A DNA stretch of 64,000 bases. Origin: Triatoma infestans. Its lineage: Eukaryota; Arthropoda; Insecta; Hemiptera; Reduviidae. The position numbers and the translations under genes are program-made. The stretch covers positions 102,356 to 166,355 of the forward strand of contig JAAEAF010002491.1 in the NCBI GenBank assembly GCA_011037195.1, written 5' to 3'. Of the stretch, positions 11,493-22,945 are shown one piece after another; the stretch's first letter is position 1, and every line of letters begins with the position of its first letter. The notes below the pieces were generated by a model. That model did no database searches and was not told the origin of the DNA. It worked only from the letters and a program-made list of their open reading frames with translations.

Positions 11493-12921
11493 CACAGCGA
11501 CAATTTTAACAGGCACCAATCTACTTGCCTTGGAAAGTATGCCAGATAGAAAAGAACAAACCATATCATATCCTAATTAATTTTTTTCTAGCATTCTAAA
11601 TCTGTGATCAATTATTTTTTTTTTTTAAGTTGCAGAAATATGAGATTTCTAAACTAACTTTCTTATTTCAACTTGTACCACATATTTTTTCTAAACTAAT
11701 TCTGAAACTAAATTGTTTTTTAGCAAAAATGGCTATTGAACAAGAAATATTCACTGAGATATTCCATTTTGAATGCACACAAGTATTTTCATTTTCTTAA
11801 GTGAAGTTTTCTTAAATCTACTTGAAAATGTCCACCTCTAGTATGCCAGCAATGAAGTACTTTCAACAAGATGGATGCCCAAGTCATGACGGCATGGACA
11901 TAAGACGTTATCTACATCGTACTTAACGGGGTAAATTGGTAACCAAATTGGCAGTGTAATATATTTTGTGGAGCAGTGGGGATAATTCTCCATCGTAATA
12001 AAAATGCAATTATATGCAGAACATATATCATTTATTTCAAACACATGGGACATACATAACACTTCTTTCTTCTCAAACAGTTGAGGACCCGTCGACCACT
12101 CTTGTACACTCCACTACTTCACAGCAGGCTGTAGATCTTGGGTGAGACCTCCACTGATCTGTAAAGAAACCCAGCGGCCATCCTCCCCAGGCCTCCCAAG
12201 ACACAGGTTATCACAATATAGCACCCAGTGAAACCCCGAACTCAACCCAAGATCCCAAAAATATATTTGTGCGGAGCAGTGGAAATAATTCTCATCCCTG
12301 CTCGTAATAAAAGTCAATTATATGGAGAACATATATCATTTATTTCAACGAGAAGGGAAACATACATAACAGCAGACGCGGTTCTATTCAAATAGCCCGC
12401 CCGTTTCTAGATTATTTCCTCTAAGGATATCCAAAAAAAATAAACTGGTGGCAACTTAAACCCTGGCACCACTTAAAGAAAGAATTTCTGAAGCCAGCAA
12501 AGAAATCCCATTTTTATTCTGTAATGAGTAGGGACAAAACAATTCAATGAAAACTGGACAAAAAGGGCCTGTCTCTACGTATTTAATGATAGTAATCATT
12601 TTGAACAACTAATATAAAAATGTTTTTGCCGTATTTGACTATAAACTCAACGACAATTCGGAATAATAGCAACCAGAAAACCGAGAATTTCTCTACATTC
12701 AAAATCAAATAACTCAGCGAACACTCAAGGAATTATTCTCATTCAATAAATATTTTTCATGATGAAAGATCTAATTAAAGAATTTATTAAAGAATGTTTT
12801 TATTTTAAAAGAGGGAAGTAGGTTTTGAAATTTCTTGAAACATTAGGTATGGTATCGTTTGAATTTTTTTCTCTATCTGGCGTACTTTCCAAGTCAAGTG
12901 GATGGAAAAATTATCACCCTG
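11493..12921 (+). mobile_element. Degraded mariner-like DNA transposon with TA flanks
   Basis: The ends are inverted: the left contains CTTGGAAAGTATGCCAGATAGA and the right the reverse complement of ACTTGGAAAGTACGCCAGATAGAG. The outer tips pair CAGCGACAATTTT with CAGGGTGATAATTTT. TA dinucleotides (11491-11492 and 12922-12923) flank the tips, as expected of Tc1/mariner insertion. Around 11852-11917 the plus strand encodes KYFQQDGCPSHDG...IRRYL, like the FQQDGAPxH block carrying the second catalytic Asp of mariner-type transposases. At about 12470-12540 LKERISEASKEIPF resembles the family's C-terminal block. Stops and an internal duplication make it non-functional. Confidence 0.7.
11958..12372 (+). 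repeat. ~105-bp direct repeats 300 bp apart inside the mariner relic
   Basis: Bases 11958-12062 (AATATATTTTGTGGAGCAGTGG...) recur diverged at 12258-12372. The ~195-bp GC-richer spacer between them (TGTAGATCTTGGGTGAGACC...) is unlike the rest of the element. Either a local tandem duplication or a small insertion could explain this. Confidence 0.55.
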
Positions 12922-12959
12922 TACAATGTACATATAAATTATTGTAAATGTTTTATATA

Positions 12960-14050
12960 AAAAAAATCTGGTGTGAAACGCTCACACAACTTTCTCTTAC
13001 ACCACTTCTCAAAATTATAATTGACAAATTTTAAAGTTTGTGTACTAAATTTAATGAAATTCGTCGAAAACTGAAAAAATTGTTCAGTACAAGCGCACTT
13101 CCGGTTAACTAATTTTCTTGAAACTGAATTTCAGCCATCTATTTATTTCTAATTAATTTTGTTTGGATTATAGAATTGTGTAATCAACTATGATAGCATT
13201 TTAGATGAAAACACAACCCCACCCCTCCCATAAAAGTGCCCTTAAATAAATTTTCCCAGAGAAATGTTTCAATTAAAAGTTGTAGATCTTTATATTTGTA
13301 GTTGATATAATAAGTTTGAAGTAAATCGTCTTAGCCATTTTTGAGAAAAACGCAAAAAAGTAACAAAAACAACTAGGAAAGTGGTACTTCCGGTTGAGGA
13401 ATTTTGACAAATAATGTACTGTCAGATCCCATTGTGATATCTAAACGGAATTTCAAGTTTTAACTTTCTATGATTTTTCGTTTTTGAGCTATACTGTTCA
13501 ACACACACACACACAGACGATTTGCTAAAAACCACTTTTTTGGAGTCAGGGGATCTCAAAACGGATATTTCCGGTGGAAACTCAATATCGAAAATTTAAC
13601 ACGATTACAATACTTCCTTTTACTAGGGATTAAGAGAAAGTAAAAATGCATAAATAATAAACAAAAAATATATAATAATTATTAAAAATCTGATGTTAAC
13701 CACTATTACGATTTTTTCTATATCTTTTATTAATTTTTAATTTTATATAGGTGGGAGAAGTAAATCTACATTAAAAACGACAGTTTTGTTGAAGGAAACA
13801 TGACTCCCTCCCCCCAATTCCCCCAGAAACCCCCTAAAATCAATTTTCTCTGTAAAAAGTTTTAATAAAAAGAAATGTTACACGTGTTACGTCTATACAC
13901 GTGTATAGTTTGTGTAACCAGATTTTTTTTTGTTTTTAGAAAAACGTAGGGAATAAAAGAAAATTAAAAATGAAAAGATCATTTAGTAAAGACGCACATC
14001 TGGTTGACCGATTTTTTTCTTCAAACTTTGAATAGTTTTTATAGAGTATT
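12960..14050 (-). repeat. Family A repeat, minus strand, plus an adjoining diverged piece
   Basis: 12960-13650 is a clear family A copy in reverse: CTGGTGTGAAACGCTCACAC, an ACTTTCTCTTAC terminus, two exact ACTTCCGGT sites (13097-13105, 13386-13394) and the far end ...AGTAAAAATG at 13640-13650. 13740-14050 continues with a more diverged module (CCCCCTAAAATCAATTTTC and GACGCACATCTGGTTGACCG). Confidence 0.7.
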
Positions 14051-15310
14051 TATTGAGGCCAGCTCAATAGGATAATGATACTTGATTACCTGTACCATTT
14101 TTGAATGTAACAATTTTTTTAGGAGCAATGACTCCTTGTATATAGCTCAATCTGAGTTCAATATATGGCACAGGTCGTTGACATAATGTTTCAACAGTTT
14201 TTTTTTTTTTTTTATTAATCTGAAAGTAGTAGGCACGTTTTAAACAGACATATATAAACACACAAACAAACTGTGATTCAATTGTAATTAATTACGACCA
14301 AAACAAACTACCGCCAACTATAAGAGCGGGGGGAGCTAAAGAGCGGAACAGACATTTGAAACTCCTCTTCTACAGCCACAATCAAGTTCGGCCAATGATA
14401 TCCCTCCACTTTCTCTCACTTTTACCATCCTGCACCACAACTACAGGTGGTGTTCGATCTAATTTGAACAAATTTATAGCTAACTTCCATCTGATTATTC
14501 CCACACTCCACCCACTCACCCCCACTACTCATTGTTACCTGATTAGTTAAAGGTAATCTGGAAAATATATTAGTACAGGATTTTAACAGTACAAAACTCC
14601 GGCTACTGTAATTTAACACTAAAGTTACTTATTTTTACAGCAAATAATTGTTTAATTATTGCAAAATTAAATTGAAATTTTCTCTGGTTCTTTATAATAA
14701 TACAAAATTAATTCTACTATCTAAAAGGAGTATTAATTAAAAGTAACAATTATCTGCAATTTCTTTTGCCTTCAATAATAATTGGTATAATTATTATTAT
14801 TAATGGGTGCTCAAAAGTGCAGGACTTTAGACAATTACGGCTCTCAACCTCCCACACAAAAAAGAAGCTATTTCTAAGAAGCATCCCCTCCCCCCCAAAC
14901 AATCAACCAGTCTGACTACAATATCTAAAAATATCCTTCACCCCCAAGCATCCCCGAAAGAATCTGTTCTCCCAAATATGCGGAAAACCTAATATTAGCG
15001 AAACTGGAACTCCATCATCACAATTCTGACACAAATGGCTAGATGTCGTGACTGTGTAAATGGTAGCCGGAAATAATTAATGATTGAAGATAAATAACGA
15101 ACTGAATACTTGATATTAAACACAATATTTTACCGTTTTTCTGTATGAGGAGGAGAGAGTTTATAAAAATATAAAGTGATCGAGCGATGAGTGTTGATGA
15201 TTGGTATAATACTAATCAGATAGAAAGAGACTAAAGCGAAAACTAAAAAAACTACCCATCCAAATAACATTTGGGTGCCTCAGTAGTACTGCCCTTATAA
15301 CGATATTGTA
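14051..15310. other. AT-rich stretch without recognisable gene
   Basis: Poly-T at about 14199-14213 and short ATT runs at about 14790-14800. No coding potential or repeat boundary that I can support. Confidence 0.5.
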
Positions 15311-15311
15311 T

Positions 15312-15556
15312 GGGAAAGGGAATAGCTAACTGGTTAGCGTACTGGATTCCCACGCGGAAGACCTGGGTGCGAGTAAAGCTGTGCTACCCTTAGATTTTTT
15401 CTTCCTCCGGAGCCTCTACAGCTTATTGTCCGGTGATGGATATTAATATCTGTAACAAGAGAACACTGTCCGGAGGCTGGCAGTGCACTGAGAAGGCTCC
15501 GGGCGCCAATGGCCATAGAGTTGCCGCCCCATAAATTAAAAAAAAGAAGAAGAAAA
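15312..15556 (+). mobile_element. tRNA-derived SINE (same family as 39328-39554)
   Basis: The head GGGAATAGCTAACTGGTTAG followed by GACCTGGGTGCGAGT is tRNA-like, with a recognisable A box and a decayed B box. The body contains GGAGCCTCTACAGCT, TGTCCGGTGATGGAT and GCACTGAGAAGGCTCCGGGC, and it ends in an A-rich tail. The same order is found inverted at 39328-39554, where both boxes are better preserved. Confidence 0.75.
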
Positions 15557-16690
15557 TCTTATAATCTCACTAGACACCGGCCAAAAAAGAATGGAAATGA
15601 TTTAGCTAACTAGCGATCACGCCTATTGTTCTAAAAATGGGCTCATCCACCATTGAGACAAGCCACCCTCAAGATCAGTCTATTTTGATGTTTGATGTTG
15701 AGACTTGTTGACTTTGACAAAGTTGATCTGGTGACTCATTTGTTATTGTTGATTCTTAGACTCAGAGGTCGGCTTTATTCAATTTCTTTTCCCACTATGT
15801 TTATTTCTTTTTTAATTTACTATCACTCTCAAGAAGCCATAAGAAAGAGGCTTAGATTAAAGCGCAGAATTCCTGGTTGCCAGTGTTGGAAGACCCATGT
15901 GTCCTTAGCCCATATCGGGGAAAAGAGGAGAGGAACAATAGGGATAAGGAAATAATTCTTATGCGCTTACAACTCCAATGCGCTTCTTATGCGCCTTCAC
16001 CAATACACTGCCACTTGGCTGATGATCGTAGATAATAATTGAAAGGGCTCGCAGAAGCTGCACGGCAGGAAATCCAAACGGAAGTAGCAACCATGTGCTT
16101 TCACAATAAGTCCGTGCAGGCCGGGAGAACCGTTAGAACTCAACAGTCGACAAAAGGACCAGTTTATTAACACTACCCAGGAAAACCAGAAGTGACAAAC
16201 TTGGTTTTCACAATTATGGGCAACTGAACTGGCATGAATTGTATACTTACTGGCAACTTATTCGTACGAGTATTATATTGCGACTGACTCATCCGAGTCT
16301 TACATAGCGACTAATTTAGGAGGAAGAATGCATTGGTTAGCCCCTCTCTACACTTAGGATACAGCATAATAGATTAGTAAATTATTATCAAGGAAGTACA
16401 ATACCACCTCCGAAATCAGATTATTGTACGCTGTTGGCTGCAAATTTAAATCTAGATTAAATACCGAACAATTAAAATATAAATCTTCCTTTATCTCTGG
16501 CACTTTCACAAAAAAAAATTGATTGTATCAAAATTCTGGGAAAATTGTCTTTATAAGTGCTACAATTAAATTGTTTGAAACCTGCAATTAAACAAAATTA
16601 AACTTAATTTCTTTAATTAATAGCTGCAAAAATTCAGAATTTTAAAATAAATTGATCTATTGGCTTAATACTATATGATTGGGCCCGCAA
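15557..16690. other. Stretch without recognisable gene
   Basis: Some GC-richer sequence at 15880-16320 gives an 87-codon open frame (15692-15955) with no recognisable family. Nothing else was identified. Confidence 0.45.
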
Positions 16691-16925
16691 TGCTGGATAA
16701 CATCTGGAATTTTTACTGTTATAGCATCCTATTTTTGTTAGTTCTGACCGGTTTCGGATTCTCATCCATCGTTAGAGTATGGTAATTAAGTTCAACATGG
16801 GTTGCTGGGTTTATGGTATGGGTTGCTTTCAACATTAAATTTCTATCACACACTTGAATCTGAGTCAATGATACTCTGACGAGGGATGTAATACCGAAAC
16901 CGATTAAAACCAACAAAAACTATAA
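16690..16925 (-). repeat. Hammerhead-like motif repeat, subfamily 1
   Basis: On the minus strand the order is CTAACGA-T-GGAT-GAGA-ATCC-GAAACCGGTC (about 16778-16742), then ...CAGATGTTATCCAGCATTGC at the left edge (mutated CTGANGA core). The flanking tail is shared with 44560-45265 and 59924-60090. Confidence 0.6.
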
Positions 16926-17183
16926 TATTAAGATGGATAAAATCCCAGATCTCTTTATATAAAGTTACAATCAACATAATATTAATTAGAATTATGTGTA
17001 TTATAAAAACTCGCGAGCATGAAGAAAATCGACTGTCCGAAATTTTACTATACAGGTCTTTTACTTTTCTATGATTTTTCCCCATAAAGAGACCAACGGG
17101 TTTCATTGAAGTTTATATACCAATTAGGTTAGAGATGCAGTGATTGGGAGTCTGCTGACAAGCATCGGAGATATTTTATTTAA

Positions 17184-17931
17184 GGCTTTGTCACACAGGA
17201 TGCGATTTGTCGCGGCGGGCATCAATCTCAGACCGCCGCGATCCGACGATATTGTTGTATGATGCAATATTGCTTCATCCCTGTCTCAAATGAGGCGATC
17301 TATCTCAGCGGCATAAGTCTTTACCGCCGTAGTAGGCGAGCTGGTTGTACAAAATTACAAAAAGTTCTAGGCGATCATCATCAGTTTTCTAGTGAAATAA
17401 ATAACACCGTTCATACTGTATAGGTGCGAGTATATATTTTTTATTAACTTACCTCAAACAAACGGCAAATCTTTCCCTTTTTTCAATAGGTCTCCTCCAG
17501 TTCGTGGTGATCTTTCAATATTCTGCTGGAGTAGATCATGTAGTTTCTCGAAACTTTGTCTTGACAAACGGAAATATACAAAAAAAATCTGTCTTCATGT
17601 GACTACAGTTCCCTACACAGACGGGAGTATTCCCCAAGTTCTTTTCTTTTTTCATTAATTGGGTGCAGCCGATATCGTCTATTTCTTTCGGTGTACTGAG
17701 GGCTAGAAGAAGAGGAGTTCCTCTTCATCAGAACTACTCATTTCCCCCCCAAAAAATCTGCAAAACATTATAACTAGTACAAAACAATACTGCGATCCTG
17801 TGGACACAACACAACACTAGATCGCTCACACAGATCTCGCTTTGAATGTGACGTAGCCATATCTGTGACCGCCGAAAAGATCGCGTGATCGCTGCCCGAC
17901 GCGACGGATTGCGTCCTGTGTGTCAGAGCCT
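17184..17931. mobile_element. PIF/Harbinger-type MITE, 748 bp
   Basis: The terminal inverted repeats are about 35-40 bp: the left end AGGCTTTGTCACACAGGATG...TCGCG pairs with the right end read inverted, AGGCTCTGACACACAGGACG...TCGCG. It is flanked on both sides by TTA (17181-17183 and 17932-17934), the 3-bp duplication typical of PIF/Harbinger elements. The interior encodes no transposase, so it is non-autonomous. It sits directly beside a hammerhead-like repeat. Confidence 0.8.
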
Positions 17932-17934
17932 TTA

Positions 17935-18080
17935 GTGTATCAACTGATTTTGCTCTGTGCAAGTCTGTGTTATCGCACTGTTTTATCAAGACGATGGTTG
18001 ATGCCCTACGAAGATGATGGTTGAACGCTCGAATGCGGTCGATGTCCACAAAATGAAGCATACTATCACGGAAAATATCT
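17935..18080 (+). repeat. Hammerhead-like motif repeat, subfamily 2, degenerate
   Basis: TGCTCTGTGCAAGTCTGTGT, then GAAGATGATGG, TTGAACGCTCGAATGCGGTC and CACAAAATGAAGCATACTAT are the same blocks as at 24150-24310 and 45565-45735, with several core positions mutated. Confidence 0.6.
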
Positions 18081-18949
18081 CTAATATTTCAAAGAATTGG
18101 TCAATTATAACTAATTAAAATGGAATAAAAAAAGCCGTGTGACACCAGTTTTTTTAAATAAAAATTATATTTAATTACTTTAATTTAATTAATAATAAAA
18201 ATAAATTCTAACCAATCAACCGGATCTTTAAGCTCTATATTCCGAAGGTATACATAACTTTGTGAAACCTAATTTTTAGCGGATTTTACGGTGCTCTAGA
18301 TCCTGGGATGCCATAGCTTATTCATCTTAGTAATCTGGTTGCCCTGTAGGTGAATAACTGGAATTCACTATATCTCTCTATCTCCCTGTGACGGGTCTAT
18401 CCTAGATTATCGCTAGGTTATTCAAGTGTATTACTGAGAATTATTCTCCTAGGTGCTTTTCTCTACTTTCTAAATTGTATGAATGATATTCTCTAATTTG
18501 GTTTATGTATTTCCTATAAATAGATGTAATACCATCTTGTCTTTTCCAAAATAATCAAGGATAAATTTGAGGTCTTCTGGGGCTAAAAATCATTTGTTAA
18601 GAAAGTGAGAACCATCCCCGTGCTTAATGACAAATTCCGTATTTAGTTTTGAATAACAGATTTTCAATAATTATAATACTAATCAACAAAGGGTTTTTCC
18701 TTTACACTGTGATACGTGCAAATTATATACTATTTTGTGCCGAAATCTGAAAAAAATTTCAATATTTTTCCATCAAGTCAGGATTTTGAAAAAAGTTTTG
18801 TTAATAACTTTCTATCAAAGTTACATATTGTCTTTTGAATGATTGCTAATTCTTGATATATTTCTTGATTGCTATTTTATCACATTCGATATTTTTATTA
18901 TTCTTTACGTGAACTTGCTTTACCCTATCCTATTTTAAAAGGTCCCGAT

Positions 18950-19165
18950 CGTTTTTCAAATAGTTTCTTAGGCTGAACCTATAATAAGCCACCTCCCTCT
19001 TTCGTACACACATACAAACACATACACACATAGTCCGTTTTCTAAGAACCGTATTTTCGGACTCAGGGGGGCCATAAAACGAGATTTTCCGGTGAAATTC
19101 TGGTAGTTAAAAATTTGATTCGATTACAATACTTCCTCTTACCAGCAGTAAAGAAGATAAAGTAA
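18950..19165 (-). repeat. Family A repeat fragment
   Basis: This is the minus-strand end module: a CA-rich run, TTTTCTAAGAACC, GGACTCAGGGGGGCC, TTTCCGGTGAAATTC and TACAATACTTCCTCTTACC. Confidence 0.65.
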
Positions 19166-19194
19166 AAAGCATCTGAAATGTGCTTAGTGTGTTG

Positions 19195-19740
19195 AGTTGT
19201 TGCGGCTTGTGTGTTTGTAGTAGTAGTTGGTGTAGCACGAGCGGTTTAGTAAAAGGGCTTGTGAGTATATATGTTTAAGAGAGAAGTATTAGTAATAATC
19301 AAGAGAGCACCACTGTTTTTAAAATAAATATATTATTCTCTAAGCAAATTTAAGAACTTTACAATATCACAACTGTATCTTAATAAATCAGATGTTTATC
19401 TAGAATAAATGCAAATCTCTAACACAGGCACTGAGTTTAAGAGAGCGTTTCCTGAAGCGTTTCTTGAATGTCTGTTTCAGACTGTCTTGAAGGAATCTCT
19501 TCTCTTCATAATTCAAATCCTTTCAAATAATGCTGGTATGTCTGGAGGGAGTTTTAATTGTTTTACCCTAACTGTTTCTTGCCATTTGTCTCTTGGTTTG
19601 CATTGACCTAGATTGTAGTATCTGGCTCTATCCCCATCACTAAAATACACTATTTGAACTAGCTAATTTTCAGAAAATTATTTCACTAAACTATTTTCCA
19701 AAACTATCAGTTTTCCATTTCGTTCTTCCACTACACATCT
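19195..19740 (+). repeat. Family B repeat (possible solo LTR), copy 2
   Basis: The same order of blocks as 6300-6835: TGTAGCACGAGCGGTTTAGT at 19231, GAGAGAAGTATTAGTAAT, GACTGTCTTGAAGGAAT and an end at CTTCCACTACA. This supports a single ~500-bp dispersed unit. Confidence 0.6.
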
Positions 19741-20024
19741 ACAAATAGCCTACAATTGACTAAATTTCCCTTGCACAAATTTATAATAGTTACATTTCAA
19801 TTTATATAGGTAATGAATACCCATAAATAGGTTTTAGCTTGTGTTAATTAATGAAATGAACTTTTGTATAATGTACACATAGGTTAAATTATTCACATTA
19901 TGACTGTCTGACAAACATAGATGATTATAAATTTCACTAATCCAAACTGTAGGCAATCTATTTTTACTACTTTTTTATATTCCGAAAATGTTAATTCAAA
20001 AAAAATATTTAATGTTTAAAGATT

Positions 20025-20720
20025 TTAAATAGTAAGAGGAAATATTGTGAATGTGTCACATTTTCGAAGTTGTGTTTTCATCCGGAATTACCATATTTGA
20101 GGCCCGTGAATAAGAAAAAGTTGTTTTTAACGAATGGTCTGACGTGTGTATGTGGACAAAATATTTCAAAAAAAGAAAAATCGCAGTAACACAAACTTCA
20201 TATTCTGTTTATGTACTACCACCGCATCTGACAAGAAGATTTCGGTCAAAATTCATCCACCGGAAGTAGGAATAGATTTAACGTCCTTCTTTTTTTCGAA
20301 AATGGCTCCAATAATTTCACTTCAGTATATAATGTATTGTTCTACCTCCTATATAATATTAATATACATTAGAAGCATTGTTAGAATTCCAAATTTGTAG
20401 AAATCCATAAAACGGAAGTGCGTCTTTACAAAATAGATTTGGATTAGAAAGATTAGTACGATTTCCTTTAAATTTGGTTTTATGCTAGCTGCTGTACACA
20501 TATACATCTTTACTTTTATTTGACAGTATTATTGGTCTCTCTACAATGTAATCATTTTCTAGCTGCCTATGTTGGTATGTTGACATTTGCCCCCCACCAC
20601 TTGTATATGTATATTAGGTCAAGTGAGCAAAATTATAAATTTAAAGACAATTTTTCTCATTTTATGTATAACAGTATTTAGAGGGTGTGAAGTTGTGTGA
20701 ACGTTTCATACCAGATTAAA
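20025..20720 (+). repeat. Family A repeat, diverged
   Basis: Blocks AGTAAGAGGAAATATTG, TGAGGCCCGTGAATA, a GT-rich run, an exact ACCGGAAGT at 20259-20267, AAAATGGCTCCAAT and the terminal GTGTGAACGTTTCATACCAG (about 20695-20716) are in family order. Confidence 0.65.
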
Positions 20721-20884
20721 AAAAAAAAATAGAAACTAGAGTTTTTGAAAAAATAAAAGAACAAATTCAGGTGATTTTGGACTAATATTACAAACATAAT
20801 ATGATTTTGTTTCATTTTAAAAAGTAGCAAAATTAATAATAATCATAATTCTGGCATGAAACACTGTCATGATTTTCTCTTACA

Positions 20885-21390
20885 GTTGAAATGTTATTGG
20901 TGATGTTATATTGTAGTGTAGTGGTAGCTTGTGGTGAGCGATTTACTAAAAGGGCTTGGATTTGTAAGTTATAGGAGAGAGAAGTAATAAGAATAATTAA
21001 GAAAACACTGGTAGATTAAATTAAATATATATTCTTTAAAGATATTTAAATGCTATTCAATAACACAGCAATATGCTTATTCATTTACTGAAATTAGTTG
21101 GAATAAACTCTTATGTTATAATGTAAACTGCCACTGATTCTAAGAGACCGAAAAACAAGTGTTCTGCTTGAATGTCAGTTTTAGATTGTTCTTGAAGGAA
21201 TGTCTTCTAATTGTTCGTTCATATCTTCTCCTGTGAGAAGAAGGGGGTAGACAATGCTATCAAAGTGCATGAACTGTTCCTGTAACTGTACTTTTCTACC
21301 TGCGTGTACCCTTTTTTGCCAATGAGCTTGCATTTTCTTCATATCATAATTTTCTTTAAATAAAATAGATATAATTTCTTGCATCCATCA
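20885..21390 (+). repeat. Family B repeat, copy 3
   Basis: The first ~320 bp match copy 1 closely (TTAAGAAAACACTGGTAGAT, GAATAAACTCTTATGTTATA, TCTTGAAGGAATGTCTTC). The rest is diverged. A minus-strand open frame of 67 codons here (21181-21384) lies inside the repeat and is not taken as a gene. Confidence 0.55.
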
Positions 21391-21439
21391 CACAGTTAAT
21401 ACTAAGTTATCTCTAGTATAATTCGACCCAGGACCAGTG

Positions 21440-21952
21440 ATAAATATGACTAGGGGACAATATAATATACATGGAATACACGAGAAATATTCGGCACATT
21501 TCCATTCGTGTCTCCAAGGGAACGAAAACGGAACGGAAGGTGCAGACTTTCAAGACAAACCTGAAAAAGACTGTGAGCGTCTTTAGAGATGTGGGGACTA
21601 AGCTTCGGTGGGTTTTTGTTCACTACCGTGTAACTCACTGGAGAAATACCAGCCAAATTCTTCCTTGCAAGGAAAATGTCTTCCCTATTAGATGTCTTAT
21701 TATTACAAGCGAGACAGACGTCAATTCATAAAAAAAGGAAGGGCGAGAAAATAAAACGACAATTCGAATTTGATGGAGAACATGGCTTTAAGAATCAGGA
21801 GAAATGGGGATTTGAAGAGAAGCAAAGGGCCCTGCATGTCCCCGTAAAAGCTAGAGGAACACTACATCAGTGACACGTCAATCAATTAGGAAAAATTGGC
21901 GGTCAAGAAGGTAATAGGGAAACTGCAAATAAATAAATAAATAAATAAATGA
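21440..21952 (+). other. Possible LINE 3' end with (AAAT)n tail
   Basis: About 450 bp of more balanced composition ends in a run of AAAT units (about 21927-21950), the kind of microsatellite tail left by LINEs. Two overlapping open frames (21471-21731 and 21676-21873) have no recognisable domain. This is a suggestion, not a confident call. Confidence 0.3.
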
Positions 21953-22339
21953 ATGATAGTAATACAATTGAACATAAAAAAATTTTAATTTGAGATATAA
22001 AATTCAGTTCATAAAATGCAATAGTTGTTCATAAATATACAAATGATGTAAAATTCTCAATTAGATGCTCTAAGTTAATACAAATAAAGAGTTGATTGTG
22101 GGATCCATTTTTTTTGAAGGTAGGGATCTTAAATATGTTTAATAGGATTCGAAGTGAGGGATCCAAAGCCGAGAGAGAGATATTTAGACTGAGTAAACAG
22201 AAGGGTAGTAGTTGGTTGCTGACGCGTTGTATCTGCTGTATAAGCTGTTCTAAAGACTGTCCCTTGTAGGGCTAGCGCAGCTGTATATATACAGAGTCTC
22301 CCACTCTAGTCTGGCCTAAGTAGCGAGTGAGATTCTCAA

Positions 22340-22372
22340 TTTGTCACTCTCTCTCTCTCTCTCTCTCTGCTT
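22340..22372. repeat. (CT)n microsatellite
   Basis: An uninterrupted CT run at about 22345-22368 lies within a stretch that resembles the promoter-side part of family C (TATATATACAGAGTCTCCCACTC at about 22284-22306). Confidence 0.8.
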
Positions 22373-22649
22373 GAGGTCACTCTCTTCGGATCCTATTACA
22401 TATGTATACAAGGATTACTTTGGAGACGGGTCTCGTGTTTCAAAACAGTCAACATGTATGTTATATGCTCTGTAATTTTTGTGATTATATATGTTTCTTT
22501 TTTTATTATACTGAATTTTGATTATACTGCTAGATAATTTTTTTTTTTTATAGTGATAAACAGCAAGACTTTGTTAACATTTTGTGAACACTTTTTTTCT
22601 AATTATATTTGTATATATTATTTCTATACATTTCTAATATTATTAGTTT

Positions 22650-22945
22650 TTATAATGGAGTTGATGAGGAGAGAAATTAGGTTTGATTAATTAGACGAGA
22701 TATGAAGACACTGGTATAATATATCTTATAAGTTTACACAAACTGCACTGGACTTGTAATGATTTTTATAGAATAAAAGGTGGGAGTAGAGATATGACAC
22801 GATGCGATGTATATGGTTGAATCTGGTAGATAGATGTCCAGATCTCTCATTGGCTTATATACAGGTTCTCCCTACTCTAGCCTGCTTAAGTCAGAGAGTA
22901 CCAGAGAGGGCCTGCTTTCTCTCTTTTAATTCTCTCGTCTGTCTG
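22650..22945 (+). repeat. Family C repeat (LTR-like), copy 1
   Basis: About 290 bp starting ATAATGGAGTTGATGAGGAG and containing CTTATATACAGGTTCTCC and CTGCTTAAGTCAGAGAGTAC. It is shared with 27045-27350 (+) and 30175-30407 (-). In the other copies it ends ...GCCGTTACA, which would fit an LTR terminus. The TATATA-CAGGT segment could be a promoter. No target duplication was shown. Confidence 0.55.

Noticed and set aside
15294..15564. CTTATAA on both sides of the 15.3-kb SINE as a target duplication
   Set aside because: The left copy is 11 bp away from the SINE head and the match is only 7 bp, so it may be chance.
21181..21384. 67-codon minus-strand frame in family B
   Set aside because: Not conserved in the other two copies of the repeat.
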